From assembly GCF_024763615.1 (NCBI RefSeq), contig NC_077224.1:75960712-76024711 (forward strand): DNA of 64,000 bases, given 5' to 3'. Within the stretch, counting starts at the first letter, position 1; the number at the start of each line of letters is the position of its first letter. Positions 10,601-21,249 of the stretch are shown here, piece by piece. The stretch comes from Phlebotomus papatasi. Its lineage: Eukaryota; Arthropoda; Insecta; Diptera; Psychodidae. The translations under genes were made by a program, and so were the position numbers. Under the pieces are notes generated by a model. That model was given only the letters and a program-made list of their open reading frames with translations, did no database searches and was not told the origin of the DNA.

Positions 10601-13600
10601 AAAATAAAATATGGTCTGTGTGATTTGAAAAACTTTAAAGTCGGCATTAAAATTTTTCAAATAACTCTTTGCATTTCAATTCCAATTTTCGTCATTTTCA
10701 AGTGAAATTTTGCACATTTCAAGTCAAAAGAAGGCTTCAATGGAGTGTGAAGTTAGAAGCCTGTGTCTCTCATAACTTCCGGGATAATCTATTTTAAAGT
10801 TTTTCGGATATACTTTTATGCATTTATCATCCACTTTTCCTCATTTATAATGCAAAATTTACAGTATAAAAATTTTAAGTAAAATCATTATGCCTGAATA
10901 AAATTATTGTTTTTATTTTTTATTTATCACAATTTATTTTTTTACTGTTCTTTTTAATTTTTTTTCTTGACCAATTACTATTTTTTATTGATCATATTTT
11001 ATTTTTTACTGCTCATCTCTAATTTTTTGCTGAACATTTTTTATTGTTTACTCATTAATTTTTATTTTTTACTGATAATTTTTAATTCTTTTTAGTAATC
11101 ACTTTTTGATTTTTTATACTGATCAACTCGAACATTTTTACTGGTCAACTTGAAGTTCTTACTGCTCATTTTTAATTTTTTTTATTGATCAAATTTTGCT
11201 TTTTACTGACCAAATTGAATATTTTTACTTATCATTCCGAATAATACTGAGCAAATTTGTTTATTTCCTACTGAAAAATTTTTAACAGAAAAACAATAAG
11301 AAAAAAAAACACAAATGAAATAAAACTCATAAATTCACAAGACTCAGTTCTATAAGTATAACAGAAATTACATTCATTAAACCAAGAGATGCATAAAATA
11401 TTTTTTATATAGATTTGAAACAATAAACATCCAATTAACACAATGGTGTTAATTTCTCAGTGAGGAAATCTGGAACAAAATGTGTCAAAACGGATATTTT
11501 ATTTTTTCACGAGTTCCCATTCCCATGAGACTTAAGAAATTTTTATTTAATTACTGCACACTTTTAGGAAAATTTCGCGATTACATTTTTGCCAAAAACC
11601 ATTTCCCCCATCTTCAAGCAAAATAAATATACATTTTGAGTATTCTTTTCAAAATTTATTTTGTGATAATTTTCACAAATTTTAGGTAAAATATTTACCA
11701 GAGATGGAGTAACATAGATGCGAATGGCTTTGTACTCCCGGTTTTTTGGAAGCTTTGCTTCAATTCTAGGACTTATGTATGGTCCAGTGACAATGCTAGA
11801 ATGAGAGAAAAACTTACGAAAACCACGGGTACAAATTCACCCCCGGAGTGCAAAGTTACCCGTATCTATATGGTAATCAAAATGATTAAAAAATGACCAT
11901 CATTAACTCTTTCCGGACCACAACATATCCAACGAACGAATTTCAGTTAAACTCACTTTATTGTAACTCTTAGTGGTCAAATATGATACTTTTACAGAGA
12001 AAGAATTTTTTCCACCTCTGGGAAATTGGAAAACTCAAGGGTACTCTCGTCCCCAAAAGAACGGAAAGGATACAAACTTCAATTTTCCCAAAGCCAATAT
12101 TATCGATTTTGTAAACTATTTGAGCGTGTCAAAGGACTCCTGTACGATGTTGTTAACTAAAACAAGGTGAATTTTATTGACCAGTATCTTGTGGGATGTC
12201 CAGGAAGTGCTAAAAAAGACACCCAGCTCCTGCTTGTAAACAGATTCCTCATAATATTTTACACATAACACTTTAAAACACATTTCTTTCAACACGATGT
12301 TATTGTAGACACATTAAGCTTTCTCAAAAGCATAAAAGACACTTCCCCGACAATCACAATTCACCAAAATCAGGAAGAATAGGAAAAACTTCCCTGAAAG
12401 CAATCTCCCTCGTTGCCAAATGTCAAAATTATCGGCCATATTGGCAAAAATTTCGCTCCCGCTTGGAATTTTCTCACAAGGTTTTGCTTGGAATTTTCTC
12501 TCTAGATTTTTGCAGATGAGAGTACCCATAAAGTGTTTGAACAAGTTTTTTGAAAATTTAAGAAAAAAATGTTTTTCGAATTTATGTAATCTGTAATTGT
12601 TAGTTATCATACTTATTGGCCCCGAGAGGTTTTTCCTTATTCTTGTCTAGAAATATGAAAAAGTCAGGATATCTGCAAAGAAGCAGAAAATCGGAAATTC
12701 ACTATTTTTGACCAAAAATATCTAAGCTCAGGAGTTAATTGGGATCCTGCAAAAAATATCCTAGATTTGGACATCCTTATAGTTTGTACTTATCCAAAAG
12801 AATCGGATTTTTATCGATTCTAGATAGTCTAAAAAAAATTGTTGTTTCCATGGGTACCCAGTGTCCCAAAGGAGACGAAAGAGTTAACGTATTTTGTTTT
12901 GTTAGGAAATTTATTCCCTAAAATTTAGACCTTTTTTGGATGCCGAGGAATTTTTCCTATCTCCACTGAGAAAAAACTGGATGATTTGGGTGTCATATGC
13001 TCTGATTGATCTATTTACTAACCTTGTAGGGGAATGACTGCACTTCACTTTTAATTAAATCTTTGGATTTAAAATATTTTTTTTCCACAAGGAAAAAATC
13101 AATAAATGTTTTCAATCAATCAGATGTCATTAGCGAAAATATCTCTGAAAGAAAGTTTTAAGTAGAGAACTCAGCTGGCACAAGTTTGAAATGAGTTGAT
13201 TACACTCACTTATTTAATGGATAAAAATATTATTTTTGCTTTTTCTCAAAGTTGAATAGTTATATTATATTACGGTAGTGACTATATTACGGAAATAAAA
13301 ATAAAAGTATTATTTTAAGTGGACTTTATCTAGTTAGCGTAGTCATAACGATCCACATAGCGAAGAGCCCGGATTAGCGCACTTGATAGTAGGAGGTTTG
13401 TAAGAGGCAAATTTTCTTATTTTTTGGAGTATTTTTCACTATCAAAAATCCCGGAAATCATTTGATTTGAGCAAATTTCTCGCAGATGTGTCTGCTAGAT
13501 GGCAAATTTCAGCTAATTCTCGAATTTTTAATGAGAAATTCAATTTAAAATTGAAGCTTGAAAATCCTAGTTTGAGAGTATAGTAATTTGATTGGTTAAT

Positions 13601-15494
13601 AAAGGGATATTGAAAATGGAAAAATCTATCTTAAGGTGTCTACACATTGGAGCTGATTTCATCAAAAATTATATCAAGAATTCTTGAAAAAAATTCCTAT
13701 TTTTGAAGGAATTTTAGAAGAAAAATGCCTCCACATTTGGGTTTATTTTCCATCAAAAATTCTTGACAGATTGCTATCATTCCCAAGTCTCTTGCTCTTG
13801 TAATTGCTTTTCATGAAAATTTGTTATTTCTCTGTTGAAAAAAAGCGAGAAAAATGTTTGTGGAAGTTCCTTGGGATAGTATTTAGTGAATTTATGTGGA
13901 AAATTTCCCAAAAATGCGAAGGAAGAGTGTTTTTCTGGAAATGTAGTTCCCGGTGGAATCCAACCCAGCCATTAAAGGAACATTTCCTCTGGTTTTTCTC
14001 TAGATATTGATGGAAATCATTGCAACTGTGTATTCCTGAGGTGTTTTTCAGTACAGTGGCTTTGTACACTGATTAACTTCTGGCAATTTCTAGAGAAAAA
14101 TTAGAGGAAATGTTCCTTCAAATCTGATTCCACTAGGAACAACATCTCAAAAAAAAAACACTCTTGTTTTGCATTTTTGGAAAATTTGCCATACAAATTC
14201 ACTATAAATACTATCCCAAAGAACTTCACCAAACACTTTTACTTACTTTCTCCATTAAGGCGTCTACACATTGGGAGCAATTTTCATCAAAAATTGCGTT
14301 TTAGACAGAAATTTGACGTTTCCCCCTACAACGCTGCAGGGAATTTCCTTCAAAAAAGCAATTTTTGATAAAAATTGCTCCCAATGTGTAGAGGCCATTA
14401 GAAAACAACAAATTTTCATGAGAAACAATCTTGAATCGTAATGATTTCCTTCAAGAATTCTGTCAAAAACGACTTTGATGAATTTTGTTCCAATGTGTAG
14501 AGGGTAATTTCCTTCAAAAATTTTTGATGGAAATTACTTTGAATTGGATATGATTTTTGAAAGAAATTGCCTACACATTATGGCCTCTACACATTGGGAG
14601 CAATTTTTGTCAAAAATTGCTTTTTTGAAGGAAATTCCCTGCAGCGCTGTAGGGGGAAACGTCAAATTTCTGTCAAAAACGCAATTTTTGACGAAAATTG
14701 CTCTCAATGTGTAGACGCCTTTAGACAAATTTTCTTCAAAAACCCATCTTTTTGTCAAAAATTCATACCAATAATGTGTAGGTAAATTTTTTGATGCACA
14801 CTTCTTGAAGCTCATTTTTGACAGAAATTTCTCATAATGTGTAGACACCTTTAGATTCAGGAAAAATAAAAAAAAATAGAATATAAAAAAAAGTAGTGGA
14901 AAAGTTGCGAAAAAAATTTTTTTTGATAATACAATTGATTTGCAGAGGAATAAAATTACAAAATTTGAGGCCAAATTTTCATTGAAACTCCAATAGTGTA
15001 CTGGCAGTGCATTATCATCTTTGCACAAACAGTGAATAATGTTGACAAACAAAATTCTCCCCTTTTAGCTGTTGTTTCCATTGAAAGAGTGCACAAGGGC
15101 AAGTTGAAATTCTCCATTTGTTCTATTTACATACTTTCCAGGTATAAGACAACATCACTGTCGTCACTGTGGCAAAGCTATTTGTGATAAATGTTCGACG
15201 AAACGTATTAATATACCGATAATGGGATTTGAATTTGACGTACGAGTGTGTGATCCATGCTTCAAAGTTCTCCAACCCATTGAGTAAGTTTAACATTTGA
15301 GGTAAAGTGAAGAGTTTGTTCTAAAGCTGGGGATGAACTTTTTCTCATTTAATAGGAGACCATCTCTGGCGATGTTTCATGATGCTAAACACAGCATTGT
15401 GGCGATGGATTTGGACGAAAGACGCAAAAGACTGCTTAGCATTGGTCAGGATCGCGTTATAAAAGTCTGGGACCTTTCATCGATTTGGGCTTAA
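7666..15494 (+). CDS. Wdfy2: WD repeat and FYVE domain protein, WDFY2 type
   Basis: WDFY1/2 proteins are early-endosome adaptors that bind phosphatidylinositol 3-phosphate through FYVE and partners through WD repeats. The four exons are 7666-8193, 8262-8685, 15142-15283 and 15356-15494, all with GT-AG introns (68 bp, 6456 bp and 72 bp), giving 410 residues against about 400 in vertebrates. WD repeats fill residues 1 to about 285, with VSDDKTIRVW and GSFDQSVIVWD words. The FYVE finger starts with CQLCSRPFFWNL, continues after the long intron with RQHHCRHCGKAICDKC and closes with RVCDPC. A last WD blade, DRVIKVWD, follows, which is the diagnostic WDFY1/2 order. The ATG is the first after an in-frame stop and has G at -3 and +4. 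Confidence 0.95.
8686..9554. other. 5' part of the 6.5-kb WD-FYVE intron
   Basis: It begins with the donor GTGAGT at 8686. AT-rich sequence follows without coding frames or clear repeats until the MITE fragment at 9555. Confidence 0.6.
9555..9720. mobile_element. left half of a TGGCTCCGG-type Harbinger-like MITE
   Basis: TAA (9552-9554) is followed by TGGCTTCGGCACACCTTTTA. The next 160 bases track the left arm of the complete copy at 41981-42242, including the CTTTCGCACTCTTCTTCTT word. The right arm is missing. A third partial copy is at 41442-41600. Confidence 0.6.
9738..10164. mobile_element. MITE family A (GGGTAAGTGTGCC ends), copy 1
   Basis: It starts GGATAAGTGTGCCAAATTCC after TA and ends AGCACACTTACCC before TA. 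It aligns with 20066-20456 and with the interrupted copy at 16858-18081 through shared words such as CTCTAGAGATTATAC and AAGACGGTAAACTCTTTAC. The 427-bp element has inverted ends and no coding frame. Its CTCTAGAG at about 9829 is the empty form of the hAT insertion site in copy 2. Confidence 0.75.
10284..10488. mobile_element. MITE family B, right half only
   Basis: It matches the right arm of the complete palindromic element at 50803-51178 (TTACCGTTTATCGCATTTTC to GTGATTCTGCCC, then TA). The left arm is absent. Its left boundary, near AGAATTAATCGTACAG, is the same as in the half copy at 16640-16857, so the half form was probably copied as such. Confidence 0.7.
10490..11295. repeat. inverted arrays of degenerate CAGTAAAAAATTAA repeats
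   Basis: From 10500 to 10620 the unit (T)CAGTAAAAAATTAARNNTGG recurs on the plus strand. From 10930 to 11270 its complement TTTTTTACTGNTCATTTTTAA recurs about ten times with a period of about 25-35 bases. Together they form a loose foldback. Similar arrays lie at 41150-41970 and more faintly at 47340-48080. Confidence 0.55.
11296..13633. other. middle of the WD-FYVE intron, no gene seen
   Basis: AT-rich sequence with short ORFs on both strands that show no domain or family resemblance. A pogo-like word (AGCCCGGATTAGCG) lies near 13364. It is treated as non-coding intron. Confidence 0.5.
14258..14397. mobile_element. Harbinger-like MITE, 140 bp
   Basis: It lies between TTA (14255-14257) and TTA (14398-14400). 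The ends AGGCGTCTACACATTGGGAG and CTCCCAATGTGTAGAGGCCA are near-perfect inverted repeats. A 3-bp TTA/TAA duplication is typical of PIF/Harbinger. Confidence 0.75.
14581..14720. mobile_element. Harbinger-like MITE, 140 bp, second copy
   Basis: It is flanked by TTA at 14578-14580 and 14721-14723. It starts TGGCCTCTACACATTGGGAG and ends CAATGTGTAGACGCCT. It is the same element as 14258-14397 in the reverse orientation, 180 bp away. Translations of the two give the apparent ORFs in this stretch. Confidence 0.75.
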
Positions 15495-16640
15495 TTTGAT
15501 GGACAATGGCAAATTGTGGTGGGGCAAAAGAGAAAAAAAAGAAAGAAAAACATGAAATAAGAAAAAAAAGCATGTGTAACACTACCAATATTCTCATAAT
15601 GCCTCTGTGGCAGTGCTTATCGGCATTTTCTTCTTTTCTCCTGAATGTGTTTCCCACAAACATTTTTTGGGTAAGTGAATGCTATTTATTTTGACTTCTT
15701 TATTCTTCTTTTCTTTTCTTATTTTTTTCCTAAATTCACATTATTCGCAATAGATAACAAAAAAAAATAAACATCCAAATCAATATTCCTTAGTCCACCA
15801 CAAAGAGGAATTAAAAAAAATCATATCATAAGTTAAAACATCAAATTTTTATTATGACTTATTTTTAATCTCATGTTAATACAATTTCATATAAAGAAAA
15901 AAATATTATTATTATTATTATTTTGTTAAATAATCACTACTCTAAGTGGGAAGATTTACTTTCTATTATTATATATTTTTTAAATGAATAAATAAGTTGT
16001 AATTGTGTTTAAAAAAAAAAAGAGAAAGAGAAAGAAAAACAAAACGAAAAAATATATTATAGAGAAAAAAAATTAAGAAAATAATGAAATCCAACAATCC
16101 TTCATTCCTAGTCATGATGCTAAACAATTTATCTCAATGACTATTTGTTTTTCTTTTTGGTGGAAAAGAAAATCAAGAAAAAAAAATTAAATAAACATAA
16201 AAAAAATGCTTTGCAACAAAAAAGGATTGGATTCATTCTCTTACGTTATTTCGCTGTATCGAGGAATATCAAATGAATCACTTATTGTATGAATGAAAAG
16301 TATATATGAATTCATTTCTATTATTGATATTTGAGATATTGAGATATTGAGCTATATAATTATTTTCTGTAAATATATGTTTACAAAAAAAGTGAATATA
16401 AATAAAAAAACTTATAGAAAAAAACAGGAAAGGTTTTTACATTGATTTATTTTCCCTTTTTGAGCACAATCAGGCACTTTTATTGGCATTACTTTGCAAA
16501 ATTGTATTTTTTTTTCAAAAAAAAATAAAAGGAAAGGCCACTCACTCTCAGTGGTAAGCTTATATCAGGGTATATGTCTCTATTGATGAATAATTTAAAG
16601 AAAATGCATGAAATGTATTTTCTTGGAGTTTTCTGTAAGA
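15495..16640 (+). other. 3' UTR and downstream region of the WD-FYVE gene
   Basis: A purine-rich and then very A/T-rich region follows the stop codon at 15494. The first AATAAA is at 15766-15771, about 270 bases past the stop. Further candidates are near 15985, 16185 and 16400. A short ATT run is at 15905-15922. No other gene is seen. Confidence 0.5.
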
Positions 16641-16857
16641 GAAATTAATAGTACAGTTTTTTTCGCTTACCGTTTGTCACATTTTCGTTTTATTTCTTAA
16701 ATTTTCTTATATTATTTTCACCTAGTACCACCGAGTATGAGATAAGGTAATACGGTTATGGAAAATTTGCGTAAGAATTGGAATGAAAATGCGTAAATTA
16801 ACGAAATACGGTGAGACTACGGCGAGCATTTTATTGTCAATGTGATTCTGCCCTAAG
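16640..16857. mobile_element. MITE family B, right half, second copy
   Basis: It aligns with 10284-10488 from AATTAATAGTACAG to GATTCTGCCC and TA. It abuts the MITE family A copy directly: GCCCTAAGCGTACCAAATTT joins the two. Confidence 0.7.
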
Positions 16858-18081
16858 CGTACCAAATTTCGGTCAGTTTGTAATTCCGGCCACTTTTTTT
16901 GTTCCTCGAATTTCCATGAATTTTTAGTTTTTGCTTACTCTAGAGCAAACCTGTGCTTATTAAAAGTCGTGTAGTATCGGAAATTTTGTGTTGATAGTTC
17001 TAATGGAAATTGCAGATTGACGTGCTAGTAACACTAATCCCGCTTATTCAGGGTGCCATGATGATTTTTTTTGTGCCAAAAAAAATAATAGAAAGAAAAA
17101 CTCTCATAAAAATGTCTTCTTGATATCTTTGTCGGAAGACGGATAGCTGTTCACTAAACACCCTTTTACTTGAATCTTGTGGAAATATGAAGAAATTTAA
17201 AGAAAATATAATTTCAAATAACAATCTTCCTAAACCACGCGCAATTCAACTCGAGAGAGAGATAGAGACACAAATAACTCACTTGACAAACGTTTGGCGG
17301 CGCTGCGGTTGAAAAAAATCTCTGAAATGCGACAAAATATTTTCTTCTCTATTTTATCCTTATTAGCAGGTCGTGTCTCTTCTTGTAATATGTACTTTTG
17401 CATTCCTTATTAACCAAAATAGTGTTGTTCAAAAGGGTTTTTCTCAGACTTATCCTGAATTTTGAGACAGCTCAAAAGAATATGAGTCTTCCAGCTCAAA
17501 ATTTCTTCCCAATGTTTTTGTTGTGATATCGAAAATTATTGACAATTAACCCAAATAACTGTATTCAAATAAATTATTAAAAGGATTTTCTTGTGAAAAT
17601 GACTTAACTCTAAAGAATTAAACAATTTTCACATTAAAAAATCTCTCATGTTCTCTACGTGGATTTTCGCGGCATTTCGAAGAATCCCAACTGGTACCAC
17701 CAAATTCACTTCGGCTTTTATTTTAGCACAGGCCTGCTCTAGAGATTATACGATGCAAAAAAATAGCAAAAAATGTCACTTCGACAAACAAAATGATGTG
17801 AAAAAGACTTTAGAAGGATTAGGGAAGCGCAAGGAACTATGGGAATGAAGGTGGCCGAAATAGACCACCAAAGCTATGTCTACATTGTAATTCAATAAAG
17901 AATCGTCATGGAATCAAGAATGATTTTAGACAAATTCAAGACGATAAACTGTCAACAAAGTTCCAAGAAACACTTCTTAAGAAGTAACAAAAAAAAATTA
18001 ATTTGTATTAAAAATATTGCATTTTAAACTTGAGACTTTGGCGCTGGCGTGCAAGTATGGCGAAATTTGGTACACTTACCC
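16858..18081. mobile_element. MITE family A, copy 2, split by a hAT insertion
   Basis: The left part (16858-16945) and right part (17737-18081) together align with copies at 9738 and 20066. The left part begins AGCGTACCAAATTTCGGTCA and has lost the terminal GGG. The right part ends GGTACACTTACCC. The 791 bp between them are a separate element. Confidence 0.75.
16946..17736. mobile_element. hAT-like element, 791 bp, inside MITE family A
   Basis: CTCTAGAG flanks it on both sides (16938-16945 and 17737-17744), and the uninterrupted copy at 9829 has CTCTAGAG once. The ends CAAACCTGTGC and GCACAGGCCTG are inverted with two mismatches and fit the hAT terminal pattern. No transposase frame is recognisable, so it is non-autonomous. 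Confidence 0.85.
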
Positions 18082-18469
18082 GGTAAGTGTACTAAACTGA
18101 TTCATTAATTAGTGAAAAATCACACAAAATACCTTATTATGTAATATAATTGAATTTCGGATAAAAATTAGTTGAGGTTATCGATAATGAACCGGTTCAT
18201 TTCCGATTCAGACGATTAGAATCAGTTCAGGCTTGTCAAAAATTTTATTTCAATTCAATTTTGTAAACTACACAAATTAGGAAAGAAAAAGAAGAAAAAA
18301 AGATATTAGAAAACTTAAAGAGGAAGTGAGTGACTCCTTCCACAAAGAACGCGTAAGATAAAAAGTATCAGAATACGCTTTCGGCACGATTATCCCCCGA
18401 ACTCTAGCCGAGCCCTTATAAATCAAAAATGATGTCAAAAATGACGCCAGGTAGGCAGGGCATCACTTA
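18082..18469. other. intergenic, part of a dispersed repeat
   Basis: The GAATTTCGGATAAAAATTAG word and the ACCGGTTCATTTCCGATT stretch recur near 60540-60650, and weakly inverted near 52970-53030. The extent of the family is unknown. No gene is seen. Confidence 0.4.
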
Positions 18470-18990
18470 TAGTTCTGTGTGATGAGATATGATCACGGGG
18501 ACCAAGTTCACGTTCACAGATGAATTGTGTCACTATCCGCCGAAAAGAAAAGCTCTGCACAGTGAGAAGAAAGGCAAAAGAAGTAACCTAGCTAAGAGAA
18601 TTGTAGTGTCAAAGGGCGTGAGGTCCCGATAGCGTCGTAGGGTATAACAGAGAAAAGTTGACCCTGCGGCAAATGAAAGTGGCATGATCGGACAAAGTTC
18701 AGTTGAAAAGAACGACCAGATTTATTGCTTGGTCGGCAATGGGGATAGCTTTGGCACTTTGAGGAATGGGATAACTTGAGCAGTTTGAAGCTCTCTTGGA
18801 AATAATCAGGGCTTGAGGCTTAGTAGGGTTGAGAACCAATCCATTCAATGAAGGATTAGAGGATTCGTCCACAACAGAGACTTGTAAGTCATCTGCATAG
18901 AGATGAAAGGAACAGTTACAAAAAGTACTGATGATCATTGATGAATAGAGAAAAGAATCAAGATCAAGAAAATTCCAAGAACTTTCCAAC
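18470..18990 (-). pseudogene. decayed non-LTR retrotransposon reverse transcriptase fragment
   Basis: On the minus strand from 18989 the frame reads FHLYADDLQ, the catalytic YADD box of non-LTR reverse transcriptases. After a short deletion comes NGLVLNPTKPQALIISKR, the conserved thumb-side motif, then AKAIPIADQAINLVVLF, which corresponds to the segment before nLGv. Downstream the frame is broken by stops although LINE-like residues persist towards 18600. The clade looks Jockey/CR1-like but cannot be fixed. It is not functional. Confidence 0.65.
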
Positions 18991-20065
18991 GAGCCAAAAC
19001 ATGATACCTTTCGGTTGAGATATACGTTCTCTAGAGCCTTTTCAACCTTTCACGTTAAGAAACAGTTATTAGGAACGATTCAACAGTATTTTTACACATG
19101 GTCAAATATTCGCCTGGGTAATTTCTAAAATATCCAATAATGAAAAAAAACGCACGATGCGTTTTCGAGCAATTCCAAAAAACATGACTTTTGTGGGACT
19201 TATGGGGGTTCTCCCGAAGGTTCCAAGTCCGCTATTTCTTACCGTTTGGCCTCTATAGAGCTGACGACAGACCAGGGCAGAGCATTCTCATACATTTTTC
19301 GTACAAAAATGTGGTATATTTTTTCTTAAGTGGTTTTTTTAGTTTTGGTATTAAAACCAAATGCAATCATTTTAAAACTTTTACCAAATGAAAGAGTATC
19401 TAATGTTATGTTATTAGCACAAAATTTATAATGATTGCACGAGGTTAATAGTTTCTAAAACCTTTATGAAAAAGATGTAAAATTCGCAATTTTTTGAATT
19501 TTTCTGAAAAATTTTCTATCTGTAACGCCAGTAAAATTTTAAACACAATAAAAATATATTCTCTGTATATGTGGCTACCATTTCGTGTTATATTTATTTT
19601 TGTGGGATCTAAAGCTTGAAAATTCTAAAGAATTTAAGAAAAATATACCATTTGTGAATTAAAATGCTCCATCCGTTAGTTAATCGTCCTAGCGATAGAC
19701 GCACAAACAGCTTGACGCCATTTCTCTTAGGAAATTTTAGGAGGTGAAAAATCAAGGGATTGTATCCTGCTTTCTCTGTGAACTTCAAACAATAAAATCA
19801 GATTAGGCGGTACTTTCAGAGACACATTCATGCTAAGGAATAGAATTGTTGAAGGGTCGCTGTGCCAAGTTCATTAAAGTCATAGGGGATTATTAGGTAT
19901 AATAAAATTAGTTTTGCAATTATGTTTTGTTTTTTTCAAGTTCGCTCTTCAAACTTTTCAGTAGTATGACTGTAAAATTATAATATTTGAAGGAATTAAG
20001 AGTGCAAATGAAAACGGAATTCTGCAAACGAAAAGCAGAAGTTGAATATTTCCTAAGCCCACATA
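18991..20065. other. intergenic, no gene seen
   Basis: At about 19130-19275 the words CGCACGATGCGTTTTCG, GGTTCCAAGTCCGCTATTTC and ACCGTTTGGCCTCTA recur in diverged form at 60690-60880, showing a dispersed repeat. The rest is AT-rich and unassigned. Confidence 0.45.
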
Positions 20066-20456
20066 GGGTAAGTGTGCCAAATTCCGGCCAGCTTGCAATT
20101 TCGGCCACCTTTTTTGTTCCTCGAATTTTCATGAACGTTTAGATTTTACGTAATGTAGATTCGACAAACGAGATGACGTGAAAAATATATTGGAAGAATT
20201 CCCGAAGGGCAAGGAACTATGAGAATTAAGGTGGCCGAAATAGGGCACCAAAGCTATGTGTATATTTTTATTCATTTTAAAATGTATTAAGAATGATTTT
20301 AAAGTAAATAAAGACGGTAAAGTCTTTACAAGGTTCCAAGCAACACTTTAAGAAGAAAGAATAAAAAAATCAATTTGAATTTAAAATATTTCATTTCAAA
20401 CTTTAGACTTTGACGCTTGTTTGTATGCAACTACGCCGAAATTTGGCACACTTACC
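20066..20456. mobile_element. MITE family A, copy 3
   Basis: It starts GGGTAAGTGTGCCAAATTCC after TA and ends CCGAAATTTGGCACACTTACC. The interior aligns with copy 1 but is shorter around the CTCTAGAG site, which is missing here. No ORF. Confidence 0.75.
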
Positions 20457-21249
20457 ATATATACAGGTCACGTCCAATTATGGCATTTTCCGCCTAAAAC
20501 CAAATTTAATTATTTCATATCCAAAGTGACAAATTCTTAAAAATGTTTAGCAATTAAAATGTTTTGGAAGTAACTTAATAAATATAAATTATTCTAGTCT
20601 CTTCGGAATATTTTTTTGTTAGGGGCGTGTCCTAAATTTTTGTGGGACGATCTCTTCTGAGTGTCTTCGATTGCAATTTTGTGGATGGATTACTTAAGGA
20701 AAGCTACAGCACATGTTTCCTATTAGTAAAATGTTTTATAAATAATTTGTACTTCAGCTAATTGTTACAAATCTTCAACGGGGCGTGGCTTTTCCTTTCG
20801 GCTAGAGTTTATTTGGATTTTTATTACAGTTTTGCAAAGTAATGCGGTAACATTAAAATAAACTAATACGTTTTTCTATTAGCTAATGAGGTAATTATTG
20901 TTTGGATTTATGACAAATCGTACTGAAATTCAACCTTAAAACTAAAGGTACTGGCCTTAAATTCCACAAATTGGAATTTTTCTGAATAATTTCTATGCTA
21001 AGAATGGCTTTAATAATATAGAAGGTATACTTTTTCTAATCCAAAAGACGATTACTTACATTTACCTACAACACTAGGCTCAAATGGAAATCGGTGATTA
21101 AATCGTTGAAGAAAATGATCAAATATTTTGTGAATAAAATCGTTTATATGAGATCGGTTTGAGCCAGAGAGTCTTAAGGGATTACAAATTAAATAATTCA
21201 CGGCACATTTTCAAAGAAACCATCAATTGGGGGTAAGGTGGATATTGAA
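20457..21249. other. spacer downstream of the chitin-binding gene
   Basis: It holds the 3' UTR of the minus-strand gene ending at 21250. No AATAAA is seen close to the stop on that strand. Otherwise it is AT-rich with no gene or repeat recognised. Confidence 0.4.

Larger units (their letters stand above)
13634..14850. mobile_element. composite of nested Harbinger-like MITEs
   Basis: The outer ends are AGGTGTCTACACATTGG after TTA (13631-13633) and AATGTGTAGACACCT before TTA (14851-14853). Inside lie two complete 140-bp copies and other single ends, for example AATGTGTAGAGGG near 14495. Whether 13634-14850 is one element or several merged ones is uncertain. Confidence 0.55.

Noticed and set aside
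14534..15052. 172-codon minus-strand ORF
   Set aside because: It is a translation of the inverted Harbinger-like MITEs plus A/T runs within an intron.
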